Below are positions 1-8,368 of a stretch of 41,322 nucleotides of DNA, piece by piece. The notes under the pieces are model-generated. The model worked only from the letters and a program-made list of their open reading frames with translations. It had not been told where the DNA came from and ran no database searches. Position 1 is the first letter of the stretch. The number at the start of each line of letters is the position of its first letter. Position numbers and translations under genes: made by a program. Source of the DNA: Candidatus Pacearchaeota archaeon (lineage in GTDB: Archaea > Nanobdellota > Nanobdellia > Pacearchaeales > GW2011-AR1); NCBI GenBank assembly GCA_017609915.1, contig JAFCDA010000007.1:1-41322 (forward strand), read 5' to 3'.

Positions 1-181
1 ATAACAGCAGAAACTGCTTGCCTTAATTTAATTGTTTTAAATTCCCCTTTTTCTTGTTCCATTTATTTTAATTAATCTTTTTGATTTTTAAGAATATATG
101 TTGTGGATTATTAAGGATTTTATAAGCTTTATTAAATGATATAATAACCTTTAAAAATCACTTATTATTAACATATTTAAT

Positions 182-193
182 GCCTCCGTGCGA
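182..193 (+). repeat. Direct repeat of tRNA-Ser 5' end (GCCTCCGTGCGA), second copy at 279-290
   Basis: atgcctccgtgcga occurs at 180-193 and 277-290. Confidence 0.85.
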
Positions 194-278
194 TACAGAA
201 AATAAAATTTTCTGTCTCTTCAAAACCCATAAAAGATTTTGAAGACAATGGCATCCATTGTCGCACGAGTTGGTAGAT

Positions 279-358
279 GCCTCCGTGCGACAATGGTACT
301 CGAGCTGGCTTGAGACCAGTGCCCTTTGGGCTTCCCGGTTCGATTCCGGGCGGGGGCG
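279..358 (+). tRNA. tRNA-Ser (anticodon TGA), class II with long variable arm
   Basis: Acceptor GCCTCCG/CGGGGGC (one G-U), short D arm CGA..TCG, anticodon arm GCTGG-CTTGAGA-CCAGT with TGA anticodon, variable arm GCCC-TTT-GGGC, T arm CCCGG-TTCGATT-CCGGG, discriminator G. Confidence 0.9.
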
Positions 359-415
359 TTTTTTATTACAATAAACTTTAAAAATCACTTAAACCTACTG
401 ATTTCATTCTGTTAT

Positions 416-453
416 GGGGCTGTAGTAAAATGGGAAGATTGTCTGCTCTTGAA
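416..453 (+). other. tRNA-Ala-like 5' half (possible tRNA remnant)
   Basis: GGGGCTGTAG-TAAAATGGGAAGATTGTCTGCTCTTGAAC resembles the typical tRNA-Ala 5' half GGGGCTGTAGCTCAGCTGGGAGAGCGCCTGCTTTGCA; no closing anticodon stem or 3' half follows. Confidence 0.35.
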
Positions 454-467
454 CTACAAAATATAAA

Positions 468-1460
468 ATGACAAAACAAATAAAGTTTCTAAGATTAAAG
501 AATATTACAGATACTTCAAGATTTTTAGGTTACTTGCATAAGATTTATATGAAAAGAAAAACTGGGAAAAAGTTTAAAAAATTAAATTTAAATCATATAA
601 AATTTTCAAAGGGATTAGATTTAGATGTTCTTGGAATAGAATTTACTAATGTTTGTGATTTAAACTGTATATGGTGTCCATTAGATAGAATAAGAAAAGG
701 ATTTATGAAAATTGAATTATTAAAAAAAATCTTAAAAGATGTTGTTAAAAAGGAAAATAAAATAAAAAATATAGCTCTTCATCATGGAGGAGAAACTACA
801 TTACATCCAAAATTAAAAGAGATGCTTGATTTAATAAGGGAATATAAGATTAAGAATCCAAATTTTCCAAAAATTTCATTGTTAACAAATGCTAATCAAT
901 TAACAAAGGAAAAATCAAAAGCAATAATAGATTCAAAAGTTGTTGATTGGATGAGATTTAGTATAGATGGGGGAAATAAAGAAGATTTTGAGCATATAAG
1001 AAAAGGAGCAAAATGGGAAAGAGTTCTTGGAAATGTTCATAATTTTTTAAATATAAATAAAGGGATAAGTACATCTATATTTACAATATTAAAGGATAAG
1101 AAAAAATTTAGTAAAGAGTTTTTGAAGTTAGTTAGTAGGGTTGACGAACATAAAGTAGTATTTCCTCATGAATGGAGGGGGGAAATAAAAATAGAAAAAA
1201 ATAAATATAAAATTAATACAGCCTTATCAAAAAGGGAAGTTGGAGGATGTTCAAGGGCCTTTGGTAGTATGGATGTTTTGTGGGATGGAAGAATTGTTCC
1301 TTGTTGTACTGATTTAAATGGTGAGGGGGTTATTGGAAATATAAATGAAAATTCATTATTAGAAGTATTCAAGGGAAGGAGGAGAATATTTATATTAGAT
1401 AAAATGAAAAGAGGAAGAAGGTTTGAAATAAATTCCTGTAAAAATTGTCGTGAGGTATAA
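468..1460 (+). CDS. Radical SAM/SPASM domain protein
   Basis: CDLNCIWCP CxxxCxxC motif, GGE motif, C-terminal cysteine cluster (GGCSRAFG..VPCCTDLNG..CKNC). Confidence 0.9.
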   Translation: MTKQIKFLRLKNITDTSRFLGYLHKIYMKRKTGKKFKKLNLNHIKFSKGLDLDVLGIEFTNVCDLNCIWCPLDRIRKGFMKIELLKKILKDVVKKENKIKNIALHHGGETTLHPKLKEMLDLIREYKIKNPNFPKISLLTNANQLTKEKSKAIIDSKVVDWMRFSIDGGNKEDFEHIRKGAKWERVLGNVHNFLNINKGISTSIFTILKDKKKFSKEFLKLVSRVDEHKVVFPHEWRGEIKIEKNKYKINTALSKREVGGCSRAFGSMDVLWDGRIVPCCTDLNGEGVIGNINENSLLEVFKGRRRIFILDKMKRGRRFEINSCKNCREV

Positions 1461-2085
1461 AATGGTATATTTTGTTAAATTTATAAGAAAAGTATTAAAT
1501 CTTTTAAATAAAAAACCGACATTAAAAGAATATCCTAATAATTTTAAAGATTACAAAATAGGTAAGAACATATGTATAGGCAAACATACTTATGGAAAAC
1601 CAATTATTTTAAGTTGGGATCATACAGCAAAATTAAAAATAGGTAATTTTTGCTCTATTTCAGATAATGTTGTTATAATTTTGGGTGGTGATAGAGATCA
1701 TAAATATTATAATGTTTCAACCTACCCTTTTCATATTTTTTTAAAAGAATTTAAATACCTCCAAGAAGAGTCTCCCCCAATAAAAAAAGATGTTATTATT
1801 GGAAATGATGTATGGATTGGGTATGGTGCTACAATTCTCTCTGGAGTAAAAATAGGGGATGGTGCAATAATCGGGGCTAAAGCAGTAGTGTCAAAATCTG
1901 TTGGGCCATATTCAATTGTTGTTGGTAATCCTGGAAAAGTTATAAAAAAAAGATTTGATGGTGAGACTATTAAAAAATTATTAAAAATTAAATGGTGGAA
2001 TTTTGATTTAAAAAAAATCAAATCAAATATACCTCTTCTTTTAGACAAGGATATATCTGCATTTATTAAAAACCAAGAATGTTAA
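1450..2085 (+). CDS. Left-handed beta-helix (hexapeptide repeat) acyltransferase, CatB/WbbJ-like
   Basis: Hexapeptide repeats ending IIGNDVWIGYGATILSGVKIGDGAIIGAKAVVSKSVGPYSIVVGNPGKVI. Confidence 0.9.
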   Translation: MRYKMVYFVKFIRKVLNLLNKKPTLKEYPNNFKDYKIGKNICIGKHTYGKPIILSWDHTAKLKIGNFCSISDNVVIILGGDRDHKYYNVSTYPFHIFLKEFKYLQEESPPIKKDVIIGNDVWIGYGATILSGVKIGDGAIIGAKAVVSKSVGPYSIVVGNPGKVIKKRFDGETIKKLLKIKWWNFDLKKIKSNIPLLLDKDISAFIKNQEC

Positions 2086-2146
2086 GGTCTTCTTCTTTAA
2101 TTAAATTTTTAGAAGTATTTAAATAATATTTTCCCTAAAATAATAC

Positions 2147-2719
2147 ATGGAAACAAAGAAGTGGGCAGTTTTAATAGTCATGATAGTAATGGTTGCAACT
2201 GTTTTTCTTTTGGCAAATAATGCTAAAGAAACTAAGGAATATATAACTCCTCCAGAAGATGTAATAACTGGTAGCATAGTTTATGATGAACCACTTACAT
2301 TAGAACAATTAAAAAAAGGTATAAACTTAAGTGGGGGGTGGAATGCTTTTAGATGGACAGATGAATTATCTGGTCCAATTTCTGCTCAAGAAGCTTTAAA
2401 ATCACTAGCAGATAACTATTTTTATATTTATGATTATTCTTCTAAAAAATTTTTCTTTAATCCTTATCAAAAATTAGCAGACTATAAAGATCAAAGATAT
2501 TATAAAGATAGAACTTTTGATAAATTAGAACCTGGAAAAAAATATGCTATATACATGGTAAAGGATAAGGTACAGTTACAATATGAGGTTCCTGAACCTG
2601 AAGGAGAAATTGAAGAATTAAAAGAAGAAAAAGGTTTACTAAATAATGTTTGGTTTTGGATAATTTTAATTATAATCATACTTCTATTGTATAAGAAGAA
2701 AATTTGGAAACTGAAATAA
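2147..2719 (+). CDS. Membrane-anchored exported protein of unknown function
   Basis: N-terminal hydrophobic signal, C-terminal TM anchor NNVWFWIILIIIILLLYKKK. Confidence 0.6.
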   Translation: METKKWAVLIVMIVMVATVFLLANNAKETKEYITPPEDVITGSIVYDEPLTLEQLKKGINLSGGWNAFRWTDELSGPISAQEALKSLADNYFYIYDYSSKKFFFNPYQKLADYKDQRYYKDRTFDKLEPGKKYAIYMVKDKVQLQYEVPEPEGEIEELKEEKGLLNNVWFWIILIIIILLLYKKKIWKLK

Positions 2720-2815
2720 AGAAGACATATTTTTATAAATAGTATATAATATCTAATACACATGCTTAATTTAGAACTGATACATAGTCCTTTCTAAAAA
2801 AATATTTTAACTAAA

Positions 2816-3553
2816 ATGATAAAGATATTTATAGAAAATCAAATTGCAAAAAGAACTGTGTTAGGAAGATTGCTCATGTTTTCTAATGAAGTTTTAACAC
2901 TTACTAAATTTTATTTAGGCTTTAATACATTTAGCACACTTAATCTTCAATTTACTAATTCTTGTAATTTAAATTGTAAATGGTGTGGATTAAAAAGAGG
3001 AAAAGATATAATGAGTGAAAAAACCCTAATTAAAACACTTGAAAAGATTAAAAAATATCATATAAAAAACTTAAACCTATGGTCTGGTGGAGAAATATTA
3101 ATGCATCCAAATATAATTAATCTTTTAAAAATAATAAAAAGATATAAAAATTACAAAATTACTTTACTGACAAATGGTATGTTGTTGACTCCAAGTTTAA
3201 GTAAAAAGATAATTGAACTAAATGTTCTTGACCAAATGATGTTTAGTATTGATGGTGGTTCTGGAAAAGAATGTGAAAGATTAAGATCTGGAGTAAAATG
3301 GAAAGAAATCCCCTCTGTTGTGCATATTGATGGAACAACAAGACCTCAAACAGTTAGGAAAAAAGACAATCCAAGATATCACAAATTAATAAAAGAATTT
3401 GAAAAAATAAAAGGAACTCCAGTTTTATTAAACACTTCTTTTAATGATAAAGGAGAACCAATTGTTTGTTCTCCTCAAGATTCTTTAAAATCATTTAAAA
3501 AAACTAATTTAGATTATTTAGCAAGGGGTAATTTTTTAGTAAAGAAACAGTGA
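2816..3553 (+). CDS. Chimeric ORF: radical SAM N-terminal half joined to carbamoyltransferase (NodU/CmcH family) C-terminal tail
   Basis: NSCNLNCKWCGLKR..SGGE radical SAM motifs up to KWKEI, then PSVVHIDGTTRPQTV..TPVLLNTSFNDKGEPIVCSPQDSLKSF..ARGNFLVKK, typical of the carbamoyltransferase C-terminus. Seam near nt 3310. Confidence 0.8.
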   Translation: MIKIFIENQIAKRTVLGRLLMFSNEVLTLTKFYLGFNTFSTLNLQFTNSCNLNCKWCGLKRGKDIMSEKTLIKTLEKIKKYHIKNLNLWSGGEILMHPNIINLLKIIKRYKNYKITLLTNGMLLTPSLSKKIIELNVLDQMMFSIDGGSGKECERLRSGVKWKEIPSVVHIDGTTRPQTVRKKDNPRYHKLIKEFEKIKGTPVLLNTSFNDKGEPIVCSPQDSLKSFKKTNLDYLARGNFLVKKQ

Positions 3554-3616
3554 AAGATATTTTATTTATCTTGAATTTCTAGAAAACTTTAAAAATAATG
3601 ATATATACATGTATAT

Positions 3617-3910
3617 ATGAATAAAAAAGGCATTGTATTGGACCTAACAGGATTTTATGTATTTGAGTCAGTTCCAACTAAATTTGGAAATGGTGCTCAT
3701 GTATTGATTTCTAAAAAATATATTGAAAAAAGAATTAAAATTATTGTTGGAAAACCAACTAAAGTTAGAAATAATAAGATAGAAATTGATTTTTTTGGTA
3801 ATGAAATTTTAGAAAGAATTCCTAGTAAATTTGGGACAGGATTTCATATTATTGTTCCTAAGGAACATATTGGAAAGAAAATTAAATTAATTGTAAGGAG
3901 TGGAAGATGA
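3617..3910 (+). CDS. Small protein with two tandem DUF2080-like modules
   Basis: Internal duplication FGNGAHVLISKKYIEKRIKIIVGK / FGTGFHIIVPKEHIGKKIKLIVRS. Confidence 0.6.
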   Translation: MNKKGIVLDLTGFYVFESVPTKFGNGAHVLISKKYIEKRIKIIVGKPTKVRNNKIEIDFFGNEILERIPSKFGTGFHIIVPKEHIGKKIKLIVRSGR

Positions 3911-6447
3911 AAAAAGAAAAACTATTATTGATATTAATTTTGTTAGTAATTTTATGTGTGATATTTTTGCCAATCACCAGTGCACAACCTACTATAAATT
4001 TTACATTACCAACCCCATCAAATGGAACAACAGTAAATTCTGATTCAATTTATGTTAATCTAACAGGACAAGGAGGAGAACATTATTCATTTGTAGATTT
4101 TGATAATGATAATGTTTTATGGATGAGGATGGATTATATTAATCAATCAAATGGTGTTGGAGCACTAGTTTATGATAATTCTAGTTATGCTAATAATGCA
4201 ACTGCTAAGGGAGATGCTAATCAAACACCAGATGGTAAATTTGGAAAAGCATATGTTTTTGATGGAACTACTGATTTCATCACAATACTAGATCATACTT
4301 CTTTAGATTTGAATACAAGTTTTACTATTTCTATTTGGATTAAGCCTGGAGCAGATATGGGCGCTGGAAGTGGTGATAGGATGATTATTGGAAAAGAATC
4401 TGCTACCCCATGCACTTATGCTTGGTCAGTTTATATGGATGATGGAAAAATAAGACTAAAAGCTGGTTCTATTCCTTGTGGTGCAAGCAGTGCAATATCT
4501 AATGATTTATTGGCCTTAGATGCATGGACTCATGTAGTTGTAATGTATAAAAAATCAACAAGCCAGCAAATATTTTATATAAATGGAACTTATGATAAAA
4601 GTTCTACTTCAAATGTTTATAGTATAAATAAGAATTCTCAAAATGTTACAATAGGAATGAGAACTGGTGGAGGTATGGCTTTTAATGGAACAATAGATGA
4701 TATTATTATTATAAATAGAACATTAGATGCAAATGAAATTTCTTCTTTATATAATTCAACTGCTTCACAGTATTATCATAATTTTACAGATTTAGATGAT
4801 GGGCAACATCATTTTATAGGTTATGTAATAAATGGTTCTGAATTAAATGAATCAGAAAGATATGTGGCTAGTGATGGAAATTCTCCAAATGCGGTAATCG
4901 GACAAAACACTTCTCAAGTTGAATATTCAAGTGAGGGGATAAATATTAACTGGACAGCTACAGATGATAATGGGATTAATTATACAATCCTTAATATAAC
5001 TTATCCAAATAATACAATATTATATAATTCAACTTCAAGTTCTGGAGAGATTAATTTAACAAGCACTGCTAACTTGTCAGTGTTAGGTATTTATAATATT
5101 ACTTTATGGGCAAATGATAGTTCTGGGAATTCAGGTATAACAAGCACTATTTTTAGTGTAAATGATACTATTTATCCTAATATAACTTTAATCTCGCCGG
5201 CAAATGATATATCTTCAACAACTGATGCATATAATTTTACTTTTAATGTTTCAGATAATAATACTATCTCAAATTGTAGTTTAATTTTAGATGGAAACAT
5301 TATTAATACCTTAACTAGTGTAAGTAAAGCTCCTTCAACTATGGGCATGTATAATTCTTCATTAAGTGTTGCAAGTCATACTTGGAGTATAAATTGTACT
5401 GATGTAGCAAACAATGAAGAAAATAGCTCTGAAAGAACATTAACTGTCTCTTCTTCTACTTCTTCGACTCCTTCTACACCAGGAGGAAGTGGCGGGACTT
5501 TTGTTAAAGAATGTGAAACAGATGAGGATTGTAATGAAAGCTATTCATGTTATAATAAACAATGTGTGAAATTATTTGATGTTAAAATAATAAAAGTTGA
5601 TTCTCCAATAGAACAAGAACAATTTTTTAATTTTACTTATTTAGTAAAAGCAATGGCTGAGATTAACAGTGATGTTATTATAGATTTTTGGCTTGAAAAA
5701 AATAAGGAAAAAATAACTTCTGGTTTTGATACTATTTATTTTGGTAGTTTTGAAGAAAGAACAGAAAACTCTCAATTATTTTTGCCAGGAAATATCGATG
5801 ATGGAATTTATGATTTTTATGTTCAAGCAAGTTATGAAAATTATAAAGCAAAAGCTTTAAGAACAATACAAGTAGGGGAAAGTTTTGAAGAACTTCAAGA
5901 AATTAAACCTTTTCCAAAATCAATTTATTATTTAATTATTTTAATTCTTTTAATCTTAATAACAATTATTTTAATTCTTTACATTAAAGCTAGAAAGGAA
6001 TCACACCATAGTTTAATAAGAGGTGTTGGGATTATTGGGTTTAGCTTAATTGGAATTTTATTTTTTGGGCAAAATAATATCACTGGAAATGTTACTGGTT
6101 CTAATTTAATTAAAAATTGGTTTAGTTTTTTATATTTCTTTTTTATTATTGGGATCCTGGGTTTGTTTGTTTTTTTGCATAGAAAAAATACTAAAAAAAT
6201 AAATATAATTAAAATGAAAAATGAATATGGATACTCTAATCTTAAAGATTTAATTAATAAAAAGGTTTATTGTGATGGAGATTATATTGGTAAAGTTAAA
6301 GATGTTATTTTAAATGATTGTAAAATTGAAACTTTAAAAATAAGGCCTTCTAAAAAATCTAAAAGAAAGGGCATTATTTTAAAATATAAACATGTAGATA
6401 ATGTTGGGGATATTGTAATTATAAATAATAAATTATATAAAATTTAA
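3907..6447 (+). CDS. Large surface protein: signal peptide, LamG-like domain, Ig-like regions, TM helices, C-terminal PRC-barrel-like domain
   Basis: Signal MKKEKLLLILILLVILCVIFLPITSAQ; LamG pattern (VFDGTTDFITILDHTSLDLNTSFTISIWIKPG..WTHVVVMY..FNGTIDDIIIINRTLDANEI); TM segments; C-terminal DLINKKVYCDGDYIGKVKDVIL. Confidence 0.8.
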   Translation: MKKEKLLLILILLVILCVIFLPITSAQPTINFTLPTPSNGTTVNSDSIYVNLTGQGGEHYSFVDFDNDNVLWMRMDYINQSNGVGALVYDNSSYANNATAKGDANQTPDGKFGKAYVFDGTTDFITILDHTSLDLNTSFTISIWIKPGADMGAGSGDRMIIGKESATPCTYAWSVYMDDGKIRLKAGSIPCGASSAISNDLLALDAWTHVVVMYKKSTSQQIFYINGTYDKSSTSNVYSINKNSQNVTIGMRTGGGMAFNGTIDDIIIINRTLDANEISSLYNSTASQYYHNFTDLDDGQHHFIGYVINGSELNESERYVASDGNSPNAVIGQNTSQVEYSSEGININWTATDDNGINYTILNITYPNNTILYNSTSSSGEINLTSTANLSVLGIYNITLWANDSSGNSGITSTIFSVNDTIYPNITLISPANDISSTTDAYNFTFNVSDNNTISNCSLILDGNIINTLTSVSKAPSTMGMYNSSLSVASHTWSINCTDVANNEENSSERTLTVSSSTSSTPSTPGGSGGTFVKECETDEDCNESYSCYNKQCVKLFDVKIIKVDSPIEQEQFFNFTYLVKAMAEINSDVIIDFWLEKNKEKITSGFDTIYFGSFEERTENSQLFLPGNIDDGIYDFYVQASYENYKAKALRTIQVGESFEELQEIKPFPKSIYYLIILILLILITIILILYIKARKESHHSLIRGVGIIGFSLIGILFFGQNNITGNVTGSNLIKNWFSFLYFFFIIGILGLFVFLHRKNTKKINIIKMKNEYGYSNLKDLINKKVYCDGDYIGKVKDVILNDCKIETLKIRPSKKSKRKGIILKYKHVDNVGDIVIINNKLYKI

Positions 6448-6487
6448 TTATAAAAACATTTATAAAGGATACTTAATTAATATTAAT

Positions 6488-6928
6488 ATGAAAATTAAAA
6501 AAGGGGATTTAACAACTTTGGTGGTGATGATAGTAATCATTCTCCTTTTAATTTATTTTATTCCAAAGTTTACTGGAGACGCAGTTCAATCAGTTCCTTG
6601 TGTTGATAGTGATGGCGGAAAAATATATACTGTTCAAGGAACTGTTCAGAAAGGAGTTGCAGTTCAAGTTACAGATTATTGTTTAGATGAGACCCAATTA
6701 AGAGAGCACTATTGTTCAGATAATCAATTTAAAGCTCTTGAAGTGGATTATTACAATTGTCCAAATGGGTGTTCAAATGGTGCTTGTGTTCAAACTTCAT
6801 CAAGTCAACCAGGTGGAACATTAGGTGCAGAAAAACCATTTGTAAGTGCAAGTAATGTTTGGTTTTGGGTAATTTTAGCAGTTGTGCTAATAGTTTTATT
6901 CTTAATCATTAAAAAACTTAAGAGATAA
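6488..6928 (+). CDS. Small cysteine-containing exported protein with C-terminal membrane anchor
   Basis: N-terminal TM, CVDSDGG..YCLDE..YYNCPNGCSNGACV, C-terminal NVWFWVILAVVLIVLFLIIKKLKR. Confidence 0.65.
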   Translation: MKIKKGDLTTLVVMIVIILLLIYFIPKFTGDAVQSVPCVDSDGGKIYTVQGTVQKGVAVQVTDYCLDETQLREHYCSDNQFKALEVDYYNCPNGCSNGACVQTSSSQPGGTLGAEKPFVSASNVWFWVILAVVLIVLFLIIKKLKR

Positions 6929-6951
6929 TTTTTATTTTTTTAATATTTACC

Positions 6952-7245
6952 TTATTTAAAAAATTTAGAAACTTTTTCTAAAAATCCTTCCTTAGTTTTT
7001 ATTTCAGAAATAAGAATTGGTTTATTTTCTTCATCAATAACTTTATAGGTTATTTGAGGTTTTTCTTTCATTAAAGGAGCTTTAGCTGCAAGTCTTTTAT
7101 TTGCAATTTCAATTGCTTTATTAATGGAAATTTTTGAATATCCTTGGTTTATTAAAGAAAATCTTAAAGAATCTACAGTATATCCTTTTGAAAGATTTTT
7201 TAGTATATAATCTGCTAGTTGTTGAATATAATTTGTTAGTTGCAT
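6952..7245 (-). CDS. Hypothetical small helical protein
   Basis: Uninterrupted 97-aa ORF in an otherwise empty gap. Confidence 0.5.
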   Translation of the reverse strand: MQLTNYIQQLADYILKNLSKGYTVDSLRFSLINQGYSKISINKAIEIANKRLAAKAPLMKEKPQITYKVIDEENKPILISEIKTKEGFLEKVSKFFK

Positions 7246-7406
7246 AATTTTTAAACAACTTATAAGTTTAAAAATATAGTTGAGATAAGATGTAATATTT
7301 TAAAGATGTTACAAAATATAAATCTTATATGATAATGAAACCCATTCATAATATGCTATATTAAGATATAAAAATCTTTATAATGAAAAAGAACTAATTT
7401 TAAAAA

Positions 7407-8252
7407 ATGAAAAAGCCAATTGTTTCTTTGATTTTAGCTACTTATAATAGTTCTAAATTTTTAGACGAACTCTTAAACTCTTTAAAAAAACAGACTTTTA
7501 AAAATTATGAACTAATAATAATAGATGATTGTAGTCAAGATAATACAAGGGAGATTTTAAAGAAAAGAGGTTATAAGTTTCTTAAAAATGAAAAAAGAAT
7601 GGGTTGTACAAAAACCTTAAACAAAGCGATAACTATTTCTAAAGGAGATTTTATTTTTAGGCTCGATCATGATATGGTTTATGACCCTAATTGTATAAAA
7701 GACATGGTAAAAACCATTACTTCAAATAAAGATGTAGGAATTGCTGGTTCTCGTTCTTATTATTATAAAGACAAAAATAAAATAAGGTCTTTTGGAATAA
7801 ATCTCAATCTTATAACAAGTAAAGTGCAAATTATAGGTAAAGATGAAATAGACAATCATCAATTTGATCATATAAAGAAAATAGATTCTATTAGTGGAGG
7901 AAATATGATGATTAAAAGAGAGGTTTTTAATAAAATAGGGTTATATTCTAAAGATTATTTTCTTTATTATTCAGACTTAGATTTTTGTTACAAAGCTAAA
8001 AATGCAGGATATAAAACTGTTCTTTCTAAAGCTAAAGCTTGGCATAAAAAACAAAAGAAAGACGTACTTAATACAAATCAACTGACTTATCTTTTAAGAG
8101 ATAGATTAACCTTTATGAAAAAAAACTCAAAGAATTATTATTTGTTTTTGATTATTTTCTTGTTTTTTTATATTCCTTATAATATTTTAATAAACCCTAA
8201 ATTTATTAAGGCATTTATTAAGGTATTTTTTAATAAGAGAAAAATGTTTTAG
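7407..8252 (+). CDS. Glycosyltransferase family 2
   Basis: PIVSLILATYNSSKFLDELLNSLKKQTFKNYELIIIDDCSQDNT..FRLDHDMVYDP..SGGNMMIKREVF. Confidence 0.92.
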   Translation: MKKPIVSLILATYNSSKFLDELLNSLKKQTFKNYELIIIDDCSQDNTREILKKRGYKFLKNEKRMGCTKTLNKAITISKGDFIFRLDHDMVYDPNCIKDMVKTITSNKDVGIAGSRSYYYKDKNKIRSFGINLNLITSKVQIIGKDEIDNHQFDHIKKIDSISGGNMMIKREVFNKIGLYSKDYFLYYSDLDFCYKAKNAGYKTVLSKAKAWHKKQKKDVLNTNQLTYLLRDRLTFMKKNSKNYYLFLIIFLFFYIPYNILINPKFIKAFIKVFFNKRKMF

Positions 8253-8368
8253 AATTCTATTTAGGGTTTTTTCATTACCTCTATGAATAATAATGAGGTG
8301 AATATAATGAAAGCTATTCAGATAATAAAGCTTTAAAATTTATAGGTATTGCAGATAAATAAAACAAA

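Noticed and set aside
158-388. 76-aa minus-strand ORF over the tRNA
   Set aside because: Antisense to tRNA-Ser and its duplicated 5' end; composition follows the RNA gene.
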